A model generated the notes under the pieces. The model was not told the origin of the DNA, made no database searches, and saw nothing but the letters and a program-made list of their open reading frames with translations. Shown piece by piece: positions 18,756-27,680 of a DNA stretch of 64,000 nt (positions within the stretch are counted from its first letter, which is position 1; every line of letters begins with the position of its first letter). The DNA lies in NCBI GenBank assembly GCA_003987725.1, contig RXJH01000005.1, positions 178,464 to 242,463 on the forward strand, written 5' to 3'. The stretch comes from Hyphomicrobium sp. (GTDB lineage Bacteria; Pseudomonadota; Alphaproteobacteria; Rhizobiales; Hyphomicrobiaceae). The position numbers and the translations under genes are program-made.

Positions 18756-21026
18756 GTGGCCCGCAAATCGAACGTCACGCGCGCTCCTGCAAACGGCGGA
18801 CTTCCGAGCAAAGAGCAGATCCTCGAGTTTCTGAATTCAGCTCAGGGCAAAGCGGGGAAACGCGAGATTGCGCGCGCCTTCGGCGTAACAGGTGGTGCAC
18901 GGATCGCGTTGAAACGCCTGCTCGCCGAAATGTCCGAAGAAGGCTCGCTCGCTGGCGATAAGAAGCATCTCCGCGAGAAGGGCAAGCTTCCGCCCACGAC
19001 GACGCTCGAAGTCACCGGCCGCGACGATGACGGCGATCTCATCGCCAAGCCGCTGCACTGGGAAGCGGACGACGGCAAACGTCCAGTCGTTCGCATCGTC
19101 GCAGGAAGCGGTCGCGACGTCGAGATCGGCATCGGCGATCACGTACTCGCTCGCCTCGAAAAACTGCCGCGCGGCAGCGGCAGCGCGCAATACGAAGCGA
19201 CCCCGATCAAGAAACTGCCGCGCGAAAAGCGCAGGCTTCTCGGCATCTATCGCGCCTCCAAGCGCGGCGGCGGCACTATCGAGCCGATCGACCGCAAGGA
19301 ATTGAAGAGCTGGCCGATCCTGCCCGACGACACGGGCGATGCCAGCGACGGCGATCTCGTCCGCTTTCAATTGAACCGCCGCGGACGCTTCGCAACGCCG
19401 CGCGCCGAGATCGTTGAAAGTCTCGGCAATCCCGACGACCAGCGCAAGATCTCGCTGATCGCCATACATGCGCACGGCATCCCTGAAGACTTTCCGGAAT
19501 CTGTCATTCAGGAATGTGAGACTCTGCCGCCCCCGGCGATGAAAGGCCGGACCGATCTTCGCGACATCCCGCTTCTGACGATCGATCCGATCGACGCCCG
19601 CGATCACGACGATGCCGTGCATGCGGTTCCAGACACAGATGGCAAGAACTCGGGCGGCTTCATCGTTACGGTCGCCATCGCCGACGTCGCGCACTACATC
19701 CGCCCCGGCTCGAAGCTCGACCGGGAAGCGCAGCTCCGCGGCAACTCCGTTTATTTTCCAGATCGCGTCGTACCGATGCTTCCGGAAAAAATATCAAACG
19801 ATCTTTGCTCGCTCCGCGAACTGGAAGAGCGGCCTTGCCTCGCCGTCCGCATGGTGTTCGACAAGCACGGCGAAAAACGCAGCCACACGTTCATCCGCGC
19901 GATGATGAAATCAGCCGCCAAGCTTTCGTATCAGGAAGCACAGGCCGCCATCGACGGCAACGTCTCGGAGAAGTGTCAGCCGCTGATGGAAAGTGCGCTG
20001 AAACCGTTGTGGGACGCTTATAAAGCCGTCGCGAGAGCGCGCGATAAGCGCGGTCCGCTCGATCTCGACCTGCCGGAGCGCAAGATCCTTCTCGATGCCG
20101 AAGGCAAAGTCGATCGCGTGGTCACGCCTCAACGGCTGGAAGCGCATCGCCTGATCGAAGAGTTCATGATTCAGGCGAACGTCGCCGCAGCCGAAACGCT
20201 CGAGGAAAAGCGCCTTCCCCTCGTCTATCGCGTCCACGACGCCCCGAGCCCGGAGAAGTTGAAGGGACTGAGAGACTTTCTCGAAACGCTCGACATGAAA
20301 GTCCCACACGCCGGCGCGCTGAAGCCTGAAGCGTTCAATCGCGTACTCGAACAGGCAAAGGATTTGCCGGTTCCCGACCTCATCAACGAGGTGATCCTGC
20401 GCTCCCAGTCGCAGGCCGAATATAATCCGAAGAACATCGGGCATTTCGGATTGAACCTCGTCCGCTACGCACACTTCACCTCGCCAATCCGCCGCTACGC
20501 CGATCTGATCGTGCACCGCGCCTTGATCCGCGCGCTTGATCTTGGCCCGGACGGATTGAGCGACGACGAAATCCCGCGTCTCGCAACCATCGCAAAAGCG
20601 ATCTCCGACACCGAACGCCGCGCCATGTCCGCAGAGCGTGAGACAACCGATCGTCTGATCGCAGCTCACCTTGCCGATAAGGTCGGGGCGACATTCCATG
20701 GCCGCATCGCCGGCGTCACGCGATCAGGGCTCTTCGTAAAGCTCAAGGATACCGGAGCCGACGGCTTCATTCCGATCGGAAGCCTCGGCAACGACTATTA
20801 CCATCACGTCGAAGCGGCCCACGCTTTGGTAGGCGCGCGCACCGGAACCGGCTATCGGCTCGGCGATACGGTGGAGGTGCGCTTGCTCGAAGCAATTCCG
20901 TCTGCGGGTGCCTTGCGATTTGAAATGCTTACCGAGCCATCGAAAGGCAATTTCGGCTCGAAGGCGCTCGGGACCCGCAATCGCCAGCGAAAGCCAGGTA
21001 ATAAATTCCGAGGCCGGAGTCGATAA
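18756..21026 (+). CDS. rnr: Ribonuclease R
   Basis: A 3'-5' processive exoribonuclease of 756 residues starting with GTG at 18756. An N-terminal helix-turn-helix-like region is followed by cold-shock-type OB segments and the RNB catalytic domain with the Asp cluster DARDHDDAVH (four metal/catalytic acids). The RNB segment SPIRRYADLIVHRAL and a C-terminal S1 domain (GATFHGRIAGVTRSGLFVKL) follow. The tail is Arg/Lys-rich (RNRQRKPGNKFRGRSR), as in helicase-active RNase R. The short spacing from topA suggests one operon. Confidence 0.96.
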   Translation: MARKSNVTRAPANGGLPSKEQILEFLNSAQGKAGKREIARAFGVTGGARIALKRLLAEMSEEGSLAGDKKHLREKGKLPPTTTLEVTGRDDDGDLIAKPLHWEADDGKRPVVRIVAGSGRDVEIGIGDHVLARLEKLPRGSGSAQYEATPIKKLPREKRRLLGIYRASKRGGGTIEPIDRKELKSWPILPDDTGDASDGDLVRFQLNRRGRFATPRAEIVESLGNPDDQRKISLIAIHAHGIPEDFPESVIQECETLPPPAMKGRTDLRDIPLLTIDPIDARDHDDAVHAVPDTDGKNSGGFIVTVAIADVAHYIRPGSKLDREAQLRGNSVYFPDRVVPMLPEKISNDLCSLRELEERPCLAVRMVFDKHGEKRSHTFIRAMMKSAAKLSYQEAQAAIDGNVSEKCQPLMESALKPLWDAYKAVARARDKRGPLDLDLPERKILLDAEGKVDRVVTPQRLEAHRLIEEFMIQANVAAAETLEEKRLPLVYRVHDAPSPEKLKGLRDFLETLDMKVPHAGALKPEAFNRVLEQAKDLPVPDLINEVILRSQSQAEYNPKNIGHFGLNLVRYAHFTSPIRRYADLIVHRALIRALDLGPDGLSDDEIPRLATIAKAISDTERRAMSAERETTDRLIAAHLADKVGATFHGRIAGVTRSGLFVKLKDTGADGFIPIGSLGNDYYHHVEAAHALVGARTGTGYRLGDTVEVRLLEAIPSAGALRFEMLTEPSKGNFGSKALGTRNRQRKPGNKFRGRSR

Positions 21027-21092
21027 GACCGGAGTCGATAACGCCGCAGAAGTCTCGTGCGACTTGACCCTGACGCCCCGACGGCCCATCAC

Positions 21093-21554
21093 ATGTCTAT
21101 GCTCGACACGGCCCAAAATATTCCCGTCTCGGACGATGGCGCAGATCGAAATGTCTGGCAGGCAATGAGCCGTGGCTGGCACGAGAAATGTCCGCAGTGC
21201 GGTGACGGAAGGCTCTACGGCAAATATCTGAAGGTGAATGACCTCTGCCCGGTTTGCGCGGCGGAGCTTTTCCATCAGCGCGCCGATGACGCCCCGCCCT
21301 ATTTCGTCATGACGATAACGGCGCACGTCGTCGTCGGCGGCATTCTCGTCCTCGAAAGATTGTACTCGCCACCGACCTGGGTTCAGCTCGCAATCTGGTT
21401 GCCCGTTTTGGTCCTGCTCAGCCTCTGGCTCCTGCCGCGCGTCAAAGGATCGTTGATTGGCTATCAATGGGCGCTTCGGATGCACGGCTTCGGCAATCCG
21501 AAAGAAGATCTGCCGGAAGAATTTCCTCCGCCATCCTCCGGCGCGTCATCCTGA
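21093..21554 (+). CDS. DUF983 family membrane protein
   Basis: The protein carries two CxxC-type pairs near the N-terminus (CPQCGDGRLYGKY and LCPVCAAEL), a likely zinc ribbon. Two hydrophobic segments follow (about residues 85-105 and 110-130 from the GTG frame), then a short basic cytoplasmic tail. This is the DUF983 layout. DUF983 genes are often near cytochrome oxidase genes, but none is here. The start may be GTG at 21057 or ATG at 21093; neither has a strong ribosome-binding site. Function is not established. Confidence 0.85.
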   Translation: MSMLDTAQNIPVSDDGADRNVWQAMSRGWHEKCPQCGDGRLYGKYLKVNDLCPVCAAELFHQRADDAPPYFVMTITAHVVVGGILVLERLYSPPTWVQLAIWLPVLVLLSLWLLPRVKGSLIGYQWALRMHGFGNPKEDLPEEFPPPSSGASS

Positions 21555-21566
21555 CGGTTGACCCCG

Positions 21567-22268
21567 ATGTCCGAAGCCATAAACGGGCAACCGACGGAAA
21601 CGCCGATACGCGACGCCGCGTGCCTCGTCGTCATCGACACATCGGGATCAGAGCCGACGGTGCTCATGGGCCGCCGCCATGCGAGCCAAGTTTTTCTACC
21701 GGACAAATGGGTCTTTCCCGGCGGTCGTGTCGAAGAGGATGATCGCGTCCTCGCAAAGCGTTTCGGCGGCGGCTTCATGCCGGCGGACCTCGCTCACGAG
21801 ATCAAGCCGTTCGCGCTCGCAGCTGTTCGCGAACTTTGTGAGGAGACAGGACTCGTTGTCGGCAGGAACGCCCCGTTCCTGGAACATGGTGCAGCCTGGG
21901 GACCCTTCGCCGCGTCAGGCCACAGCCCGGCCCCGGAATCGCTGTTCCCCCTTGCGCGCGCAATTACGCCGCCAGGACGCGTCCGCCGCTACGACACGTG
22001 GTTCTTCGTGACGGAAGCAAAAGCGGTATCCGGGAAATCGACGCTGCCCGATGGCGAGTTGCTCGATCTCGCATGGTTTACGTTTGCTGAAGCCGCCGGG
22101 CTCGATCTGCCGCGCATAACCAAGCTTATTCTCGACGATGTCGTAGCGCTTATTCTGAACGACCCTGAAATTACCGGCCTGAGCGAACTTCTGCCCTTTT
22201 ATTATTCAGCCGGATCGGCCTATCGCCGCGATTTGATATCCTGTAAGGTCGCACCTCCGGCGCCTTGA
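21567..22268 (+). CDS. Nudix hydrolase
   Basis: The product has the Nudix box in expanded form: [15 protein letters not shown], an insertion, then [13 protein letters not shown]. The second half matches the R-E-x2-E-E-x-G-L consensus, which holds the Mg2+-binding glutamates. [12 protein letters not shown] supplies the upstream glycine. The length is 233 residues from the ATG at 21567 (a TTG at 21558 is possible). The long insertion between the glycine and the REUXEE half is typical of NUDT19-like (RP2p) or CoA-type Nudix enzymes, which is suggestive only. It is translated just after the DUF983 gene. Confidence 0.88.
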   Translation: MSEAINGQPTETPIRDAACLVVIDTSGSEPTVLMGRRHASQVFLPDKWVFPGGRVEEDDRVLAKRFGGGFMPADLAHEIKPFALAAVRELCEETGLVVGRNAPFLEHGAAWGPFAASGHSPAPESLFPLARAITPPGRVRRYDTWFFVTEAKAVSGKSTLPDGELLDLAWFTFAEAAGLDLPRITKLILDDVVALILNDPEITGLSELLPFYYSAGSAYRRDLISCKVAPPAP

Positions 22269-22292
22269 CACGGCAAAGTTCGCGCGTATGTT
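22265..22292 (+). promoter_or_regulatory. Sigma-70-type promoter for rpmG
   Basis: A perfect -35 hexamer TTGACA (22265-22270) is followed after 16 bases by TATGTT (22287-22292), matching four of six -10 positions. Transcription would begin near 22299, about 45 bases before the rpmG ATG. The -35 overlaps the Nudix stop codon, so rpmG has its own promoter rather than relying on read-through. Confidence 0.55.
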
Positions 22293-22344
22293 GCGCGCTT
22301 CCTCGCCAAGGTTACATTGGCGCTTTCACCTAAGGCCAGGATCC

Positions 22345-22512
22345 ATGGCGAAGCCCGTTACGCAAAAAATCAAATTGCTCTCATCGGCCGGCACCGGCTT
22401 CTTCTACGTGACGAAGAAGAACCCGCGTACGTCGACGGAAAAGCTTGTGTTCAAGAAGTACGACCCGGTCGCGCGCAAGCACGTCGAATTCAAAGAAACC
22501 AAGATCAAGTAA
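22345..22512 (+). CDS. rpmG: 50S ribosomal protein L33
   Basis: The 55-residue product ([20 protein letters not shown], then a [17 protein letters not shown] end) is the short L33 lacking the zinc cysteines seen in some paralogues, i.e. the C-minus form. It is a structural component of the large subunit near the E site. The ATG at 22345 follows a weak purine-rich leader. A consensus-like promoter precedes it and a hairpin terminator follows within 14 bases, so it is a monocistronic unit. Confidence 0.95.
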   Translation: MAKPVTQKIKLLSSAGTGFFYVTKKNPRTSTEKLVFKKYDPVARKHVEFKETKIK

Positions 22513-22525
22513 GCGGCGAACTCGC

Positions 22526-22549
22526 CCGGCTTACGCTGGTTCTTTTTTT
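22526..22549 (+). terminator. Rho-independent terminator of rpmG
   Basis: A CCGGC-TTAC-GCTGG hairpin (22526-22539, one G-U pair) is followed by a U-rich run TTCTTTTTTT. It lies 13 bases after the rpmG stop. Confidence 0.7.
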
Positions 22550-23091
22550 GTAGAATCGAATGTGTTGAAGACCTTGGCTGAAAGCGGCCAGGGTCTAAAG
22601 CAAACTCGGCAGCGGGGTAAATCGTTCCGAGACAGCTTCACGACCCTGGCCACGACCGGGCGAGGTTCAAAGAGGGCGTTGTTCCTCTCCCAGCTTCGCG
22701 ATCGACCCTCTGCAACCGTTCGAGGAGGCCACTCTTGTGGTCGCTCGGTTCGATCATACCCACTCTATCAGGCTATGCGGCGGGCCCAATAGCGCGGGAT
22801 TCCCAAGGTCGCAGCCCATAGCAAACTTGCAGGCGGCGCGACCTCTAAACCCGACGTAATTTCCTTAGTATCCCCAATTCAGTGCTCAAATTGGTGCCAG
22901 AATACGCTGCGGAAAGCAACAACTGCTTTACTGTGTCGTCGAGGCAACGATTCGAACGAAGCCGCAGCGCCTCGGTCTCAAACTAAACACCCGAATAAAT
23001 TACGAAAATTTGTCTCCGATATGCAACGGCGGCTACGTTGCATGCGCACGATTGCTCGGCGGCAACGATCTCACCGCCCCGAAAGACGCAG
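22550..23091. other. Gene-free region with candidate structured RNA
   Basis: No convincing reading frame covers this 542-base interval between rpmG and the coding end of pleD. A perfect 10-base inverted repeat (GGCCAGGGTC at 22586-22595 and GACCCTGGCC at 22642-22651) encloses 46 bases, and a shorter AGAGG/CCTCT pair sits at about 22671-22688. I could not match it to tmRNA, RNase P RNA, 4.5S RNA or 6S RNA by their conserved cores. It may encode a small RNA or carry the pleD 3' end. No tRNA cloverleaf was found. Confidence 0.35.
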
Positions 23092-24462
23092 CTACGCCGC
23101 GTCCGCGACGACCCGGTTTCTCCCCCGCCGCTTGGCGACGTAGAGCGCACAATCCGCACGTTTGAAGATCGTCTCCGGCGTATCGTCAGGACTTTCAAGC
23201 GTACCGAGCCCAACGCTCGCAGTGACGCGAATATGCCGGCCGTCGCCAATCGCGAATTCGTCGGACGCCACGCACGCGCGCAATCGCTCGCCGACTTGAT
23301 ACGCGTGCGTCAGGTCGGTATCCGGCATGATGATGACGAACTCTTCGCCGCCAAGCCGGCACGCCAAGTCAATGCCGCGCGTATTCCGGCGAAGCCGAAC
23401 CGAGAACTCCCTGAGCACCGCATCGCCGACGTCGTGGCCGTAGGTATCGTTCACGTTCTTGAAATGATCGATGTCCGCAACGAGCATCGATAAACTTCGC
23501 CCTGTGCGGATCGCTTCGGAAACGAGCGTCTTGAGATGCCCTTCCATGTAGCGGCGATTGTGCAGGCCGGTGAGTGAATCGGTAATCGCCTGCTCCACGC
23601 TTTCCGCCAGGCGATGACGAAGAAAGTCGGAATGCCGCTTGCGCTTGATCTGCGTCTTCACGCGCGCCAGCAATTCGTGACGGTCGATCGGGCGCATGAG
23701 GTAATCGTTGACGCCCATATCGAGGCCGCGGAGCAACCGCGCCTCGTCTCCAGGCTCGACGAGCATGATGACAGGCAAGTGCCGCGTGCGCTCGAGCGAA
23801 CGCACCTGCGAGCAAAGCCTCAAGCCATCGGAGCCCTGCAACGACAGGCTGACAATAAGAAGGTCGAAATTGCCGTCTGCGAGCCGCACCAGCGCCGTTT
23901 GCGCATCCCGTTCCGCGTAGGTGTCGTTGACCTTCGATAACACTTCGACAAGCCGCGCCGCCGATCTCGGATGGTCGTCGACAAGCATCACTCGGCCCGA
24001 CCTCGCGGAGAACGCCCGCGCAAGCGAACCATCGTCCGGAATGCCCATATCCTTGCCGGTCGACGCGCGCATGATCATCTCGTCGTTCAGCATCTTGAGA
24101 CGAGCGAGATTTTTCACGCGCGTGACGAGCGCGATATCGTCGACGGGTTTCGTGAGGAAATCGTCGGCGCCGCTTTCGAGACCGAGAACCTTGTCCGACG
24201 GCTGATCGAGCGCTGTCACCATCACGACCGGGATGTGGTGGGTAGCGTGGCTGCCCTTGATCCGGCGGCAGACTTCAAACCCGTCCATGCCCGGCATCAT
24301 TACGTCGAGCAGCACGACATCGATGCTTTCGCGTTCCAGAATGTCGAGCGCCTGCTGCCCGCCATTGGCAGTCAGAACTTCGAAATACTCCGCCTGCAGC
24401 CTCGCTTCGAGAAGCTTCACATTGGCGAGAATATCGTCGACGACGAGAACGCGGGCTGTCAT
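23092..24462 (-). CDS. pleD: PleD-type diguanylate cyclase response regulator
   Basis: The 456-residue protein has two receiver domains followed by GGDEF. The first REC has the phospho-acceptor Asp53 (VVLLDVMMPGMDG). The second REC is degenerate, with Ser where the acceptor would be (LLIVSLSLQGSDG), as in the adaptor domain of Caulobacter PleD. The cyclase signature is GGEEF, and an RxxD inhibitory I-site (RGID) lies five residues before it. It should make cyclic di-GMP at one pole and control motile-to-sessile development. It follows divK by 23 bases, probably in one operon. Confidence 0.95.
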   Translation of the reverse strand: MTARVLVVDDILANVKLLEARLQAEYFEVLTANGGQQALDILERESIDVVLLDVMMPGMDGFEVCRRIKGSHATHHIPVVMVTALDQPSDKVLGLESGADDFLTKPVDDIALVTRVKNLARLKMLNDEMIMRASTGKDMGIPDDGSLARAFSARSGRVMLVDDHPRSAARLVEVLSKVNDTYAERDAQTALVRLADGNFDLLIVSLSLQGSDGLRLCSQVRSLERTRHLPVIMLVEPGDEARLLRGLDMGVNDYLMRPIDRHELLARVKTQIKRKRHSDFLRHRLAESVEQAITDSLTGLHNRRYMEGHLKTLVSEAIRTGRSLSMLVADIDHFKNVNDTYGHDVGDAVLREFSVRLRRNTRGIDLACRLGGEEFVIIMPDTDLTHAYQVGERLRACVASDEFAIGDGRHIRVTASVGLGTLESPDDTPETIFKRADCALYVAKRRGRNRVVADAA

Positions 24463-24485
24463 GGATCACAAATCTGCGAGACGAG

Positions 24486-24917
24486 CTACTTAGGCGGGCC
24501 GATGAACTTTCGAACGGTTTCGAGAAACGCCATCACCGAAATCGGTTTCGAAATGTACGCCTCGCAGCCACCTGACCGTATCCTCTCCTCGTCTCCCTTC
24601 ATCGCGAAGGCCGTTACGGCGACGATCGGAATTTCACGGAGACTGTCATCGTCCTTGAGCCATCTCGTCACCTCGAGACCGGAAACCTCGGGCAACTGGA
24701 TGTCCATCAGGATGAGATCGGGACGGTGCTTGCGCGCCAGCTCAAGCGCGTCGAAGCCGTTCCTCGTCTGTATCGTCTTGTAGCCGTGCGCCACGAGGAG
24801 ATCGTTGAAGAGCTTCATGTTGAGCTCATTGTCTTCGACGATCAGAACAGATCGCGTCGTGGGTCGCATTTCAGGCACGCGACGCTCGACGTTCGTTCCG
24901 GTTTCCTGATACGTCAT
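24486..24917 (-). CDS. divK: Cell-cycle response regulator DivK
   Basis: A single receiver domain protein with DivK's characteristic segments [18 protein letters not shown] and [28 protein letters not shown]. The phospho-acceptor is in [13 protein letters not shown] (Asp72 from this start; Asp56 from the internal Met). I choose the ATG at 24917 because GGAGAG precedes it; an internal ATG at 24869 also works and a GTG at 24929 is possible. DivK relays PleC/DivJ signals to the CtrA pathway. It lies upstream of pleD and divergent from a DUF3572 gene. Confidence 0.95.
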   Translation of the reverse strand: MTYQETGTNVERRVPEMRPTTRSVLIVEDNELNMKLFNDLLVAHGYKTIQTRNGFDALELARKHRPDLILMDIQLPEVSGLEVTRWLKDDDSLREIPIVAVTAFAMKGDEERIRSGGCEAYISKPISVMAFLETVRKFIGPPK

Positions 24918-24929
24918 AGAACCGCCCAC

Positions 24930-25035
24930 TCTCCATCGCGGTCGTTGTGCACCGATTCTCGGCTAAACCTTGGGTCATCTTTGCCTCGAAAGCAGTAACC
25001 AACAGTTAACATCAGCTAACCCATAGGACCCGCTA
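24930..25035. promoter_or_regulatory. Divergent divK / DUF3572 promoter region with CtrA-like half-sites
   Basis: This 106-base divergent region contains GTTAAC at 25005-25010 and CTAAC at 25016-25020. Read on the minus strand this is TTAG-N6-TTAAC, close to but not equal to the CtrA consensus TTAA-N7-TTAA. In Caulobacter, divK is part of the CtrA circuit, so a weak CtrA site would be biologically sensible here. No sigma-70 hexamer pair is clear. Confidence 0.3.
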
Positions 25036-25326
25036 ATGCTTCGGTCTCGACCAAAGCCCCTGACCAAGGATGATGCCGAAGCGCTAGCGTTGCAGGTGCT
25101 GGCTTTTCTCCTTGCCGATTCAACGCAGAGTTCGCGTTTTCTCGCGTTAACGGGAATTATGCCAGACGACCTTCGAAACGTCGCCAGCTCTCGCGAGCTT
25201 CAGTCTGCGACGTTCGAATATATTCTTTCCGACGAAGGACTTTTGCTGTCGTTCTGCCAGGAAGCCGGCGTCGATCCCGCGCTAATGGGTCCAGCCCATC
25301 ATTTGCTGGCGGGAACTGAATTCTGA
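25036..25326 (+). CDS. DUF3572 family protein
   Basis: The 96-residue protein has the DUF3572 pattern: a helical core with DAEALALQVLAFLLAD, the SRFLALTGIMPDDLR segment and a C-terminal FCQEAGVDP. This domain is confined mostly to alphaproteobacteria and is often next to divK, as here. Its function is not established. No membrane segment or signal is present. It is convergent with eipB. Confidence 0.85.
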   Translation: MLRSRPKPLTKDDAEALALQVLAFLLADSTQSSRFLALTGIMPDDLRNVASSRELQSATFEYILSDEGLLLSFCQEAGVDPALMGPAHHLLAGTEF

Positions 25327-25362
25327 TAACCGCCGCGTACCGCTGAGGCGCGATGGGCGTGG

Positions 25363-26232
25363 CTAGTGATCGGCCTTCGTATCCGGGCATTTGCCGGGAG
25401 CCAGCAACGTCAGCTCCTTCAATTGGCCCCGGATCGAAAACTCACCATAATCGATATTCAAATCGCTCGTGACGCCATTCTCGAAATAGCGGAAGGACAA
25501 TTCGTAAGCAGGCGTCTGATCCTGCTTGTCCTTGCCGGCATCGAAATAACTGATCATCATCGGCCAGGAATCGACAGTGGCCAGCGCGTCGGCGCCCTTG
25601 AACGAAGCTGGCACGGCCTTGGTGCTCGGCTCAAACTTTTTGCCGATGATCGTGTTAGTCAGGTAGTATTTCTCGCCCTGCTCCGACCCATCGTAGAGGT
25701 TGGCCGCAAACGTCTTCACGCCACTCTTGGCAGCCTGCACCAGCGTTAATGCGTGTTGCATCGGAAAGTAGATATCCTGAGGCAACGATACGCGCTTCTT
25801 CGCGGGCTTTACGAGATCGACGCCGACGACAGGCGTTGCGCCCTTCGAGCGCGCCGCATCCCCTTGGCTCGTGTCGGCAAGTTTGTCGTTTTGGTATTGC
25901 GTTGAAGAAAATCTGAGTTTCTTCGCGTCCGCTTCCTCCCAGCTCGAGTTTCTGAGATCGCTGAGCGTCTCAGTCCCTTCCTGGTTGGTCATCACCGTCA
26001 CGAAACGCATGTTCTGCGTATAGCCGTCACAGGGCGAACCGCTCAGCTCATAAACCATTCTGCCGGTTACGCCCGTAACGCCGGAGCCCGCCGTCGACGT
26101 CCCCATGGAAAGCTCGTACACGGCACGATGGGGTGCAAACGCGATGGTGTCAGCCGCAGCGGCCGGTCGAACCGGCGTCAGACCTGCGAGGACGAGAAGC
26201 GCGAACGTGGCAGAGCCCTTCCGCATGGTCAT
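25363..26232 (-). CDS. eipB: EipB family (DUF1849) periplasmic envelope protein
   Basis: The ATG at 26232 (MTMRKGSATFALLVLAGL) gives 289 residues with a signal peptide of about 27 residues; a GTG at 26259 adds nine. The mature start FAPHRAVYELSM and the two widely spaced cysteines (GSPCDG and GKCPDTK) match EipB, whose barrel is closed by one disulfide. EipB proteins support envelope integrity in Brucella and relatives. The gene is convergent with DUF3572 and divergent from the RidA-like gene. Confidence 0.88.
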   Translation of the reverse strand: MTMRKGSATFALLVLAGLTPVRPAAAADTIAFAPHRAVYELSMGTSTAGSGVTGVTGRMVYELSGSPCDGYTQNMRFVTVMTNQEGTETLSDLRNSSWEEADAKKLRFSSTQYQNDKLADTSQGDAARSKGATPVVGVDLVKPAKKRVSLPQDIYFPMQHALTLVQAAKSGVKTFAANLYDGSEQGEKYYLTNTIIGKKFEPSTKAVPASFKGADALATVDSWPMMISYFDAGKDKQDQTPAYELSFRYFENGVTSDLNIDYGEFSIRGQLKELTLLAPGKCPDTKADH

Positions 26233-26353
26233 TGGCTTACTCGCTTTCCGGCTGGACACACTTACGACGACGACAGTCTAGTTCGCAGATAAAGCATTGC
26301 AAAGAGGCGTCAGCACGGCACATGCTGTACCGGAATTCCAGCTACAGGTAATC

Positions 26354-26821
26354 ATGACGATGACAACAGTCGAGCAAAGGCTTTCCCAATTGGGGCTAAA
26401 ACTACCGGACGCCCCCCAACCCGTCGCCAATTACGTGCCTTTTCTCATCTCGGGGGACCAGCTTTTCATATCCGGGCAGATCGCCAAGGACGCCAACGGC
26501 CGGGTGCTGACGGGCCTCCTCGGCGCAGGCGTCTCCATTGAGGACGGACAAGCCGCGGCGAAGGCATCGGCGCTGAGCTTACTGGCACAGGCGAAGGCGG
26601 CTCTTGGCGACCTCGAACGCGTCGTCCAGGTCTTGAGGCTGACGGGCTTCGTCGCCTCGACGCCGGAATTTGCCGATCATCCGAAAATCATCAACGGCGC
26701 ATCCGATCTCCTCGTCGCGGCTTTGGGCGACGCTGGCCGCCACACGAGATCTGCCGTCGGCGTTTCGAGCCTCCCGCTCGGCACCTGCGTTGAGATCGAT
26801 GCGATCCTGAGAATTCGTTGA
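26354..26821 (+). CDS. RidA family (YjgF/Rid) protein
   Basis: The 155-residue product starts at the ATG at 26354 (MTMTTVEQRLSQLGLKLPDA). It has the Rid fold with LFISGQIAKDANG and the C-terminal TRSAVGVSSLPLGTCVEIDA. In catalytic RidA the active-site Arg sits in R-x-A-V-x-V-x2-L-P; the Arg is present (TRSAVGVSSLP). The extra N-terminal region and size fit a Rid1-3 subgroup rather than archetypal RidA, so imine deamination is plausible, not certain. It is 4 bases from the next gene. Confidence 0.85.
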   Translation: MTMTTVEQRLSQLGLKLPDAPQPVANYVPFLISGDQLFISGQIAKDANGRVLTGLLGAGVSIEDGQAAAKASALSLLAQAKAALGDLERVVQVLRLTGFVASTPEFADHPKIINGASDLLVAALGDAGRHTRSAVGVSSLPLGTCVEIDAILRIR

Positions 26822-26825
26822 CGCC

Positions 26826-27575
26826 ATGCTCGATCGTGCAGCCTTCCTCCGTCCGATCGCACACCGCGGACTGCACGACGCGAAACGCGGCATCATCGAG
26901 AATACGGGTCACGCGTTCGAGGCGGCGATCGACGCCGGCTACGGCATCGAATGCGACGTACGGCCGATCAAAGGCGGCATCCCGGTCGTCTTTCACGATG
27001 AAACGTTGAACCGGCTCGTCGACGGCCGCGGCCCTCTCACTGCCGTCAAGGAACGCGATCTCCGGACACTTCGCCATCGCATTGGCGGAGCCGCGATTCT
27101 GACGCTCGCAGGCCTCCTCGATCTTGTTTCCGGCCGCGTGCCGCTTCTTATCGAAATCAAAAGCGAATGGGATCCGCCGGATCGCGATTTTCTCGCCAAC
27201 GTCGCGACGCTCGTCTCGGAATATCGCGGTCCCGCAGCACTGATGTCATTCGATCCGGACGTGATGACCGCAGTGCGAGGCCTAGCGCCGGATATTCCGC
27301 GCGGCATCGTTTCAGGAAGCTTCACGGGCGCCGGTTGGTGGTCGCGCAAGATAAACAGGAAGCGAGCTTCAGCCCTCCGCAATCTGCTCGAGGCGGGCCC
27401 TGTTTCGCCCGATTTCTATGCGTATCAAGTCGATGCCTTGCCCACCCCAGTCGCCGAATACGTGCGCCGCGTTTCGGGCCTTCCGGTGTTCACGTGGACG
27501 GTAAGAACGCCGAAGCAGCGCCGCATCGCTGCCACCTCAGCCGACGCCATGATCTTCGAAGGCTTTCGTCCTTAA
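26826..27575 (+). CDS. Glycerophosphodiester phosphodiesterase
   Basis: The 249-residue protein has the GDPD TIM-barrel motifs: HRGLHDAKRGIIENT (HR and the metal Asn), GIECDVRPIKGGIPVVFHD (Glu, Asp and the catalytic His) and LIEIKSEW. It hydrolyses glycerophosphodiesters to glycerol-3-phosphate and an alcohol. There is no signal peptide, so a cytoplasmic UgpQ-like role fits. The gap to the RidA-like gene is only 4 bases, so co-transcription is likely. Confidence 0.9.
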   Translation: MLDRAAFLRPIAHRGLHDAKRGIIENTGHAFEAAIDAGYGIECDVRPIKGGIPVVFHDETLNRLVDGRGPLTAVKERDLRTLRHRIGGAAILTLAGLLDLVSGRVPLLIEIKSEWDPPDRDFLANVATLVSEYRGPAALMSFDPDVMTAVRGLAPDIPRGIVSGSFTGAGWWSRKINRKRASALRNLLEAGPVSPDFYAYQVDALPTPVAEYVRRVSGLPVFTWTVRTPKQRRIAATSADAMIFEGFRP

Positions 27576-27680
27576 CGATAACTTTGGATCACCGCACGCA
27601 ACGCGGATCTGCCTTGTTTAAGGTGATTTGGTCCTCGCGAAGGAGTTGCGTAAACTAAAGCTCTCGCAGCAACGGGAACG

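Noticed and set aside
22550-23091. Possible tmRNA, RNase P RNA, 6S RNA or 4.5S RNA
   Set aside because: None of the conserved core sequences of these RNAs is visible, so I kept only the unspecific inverted-repeat observation.
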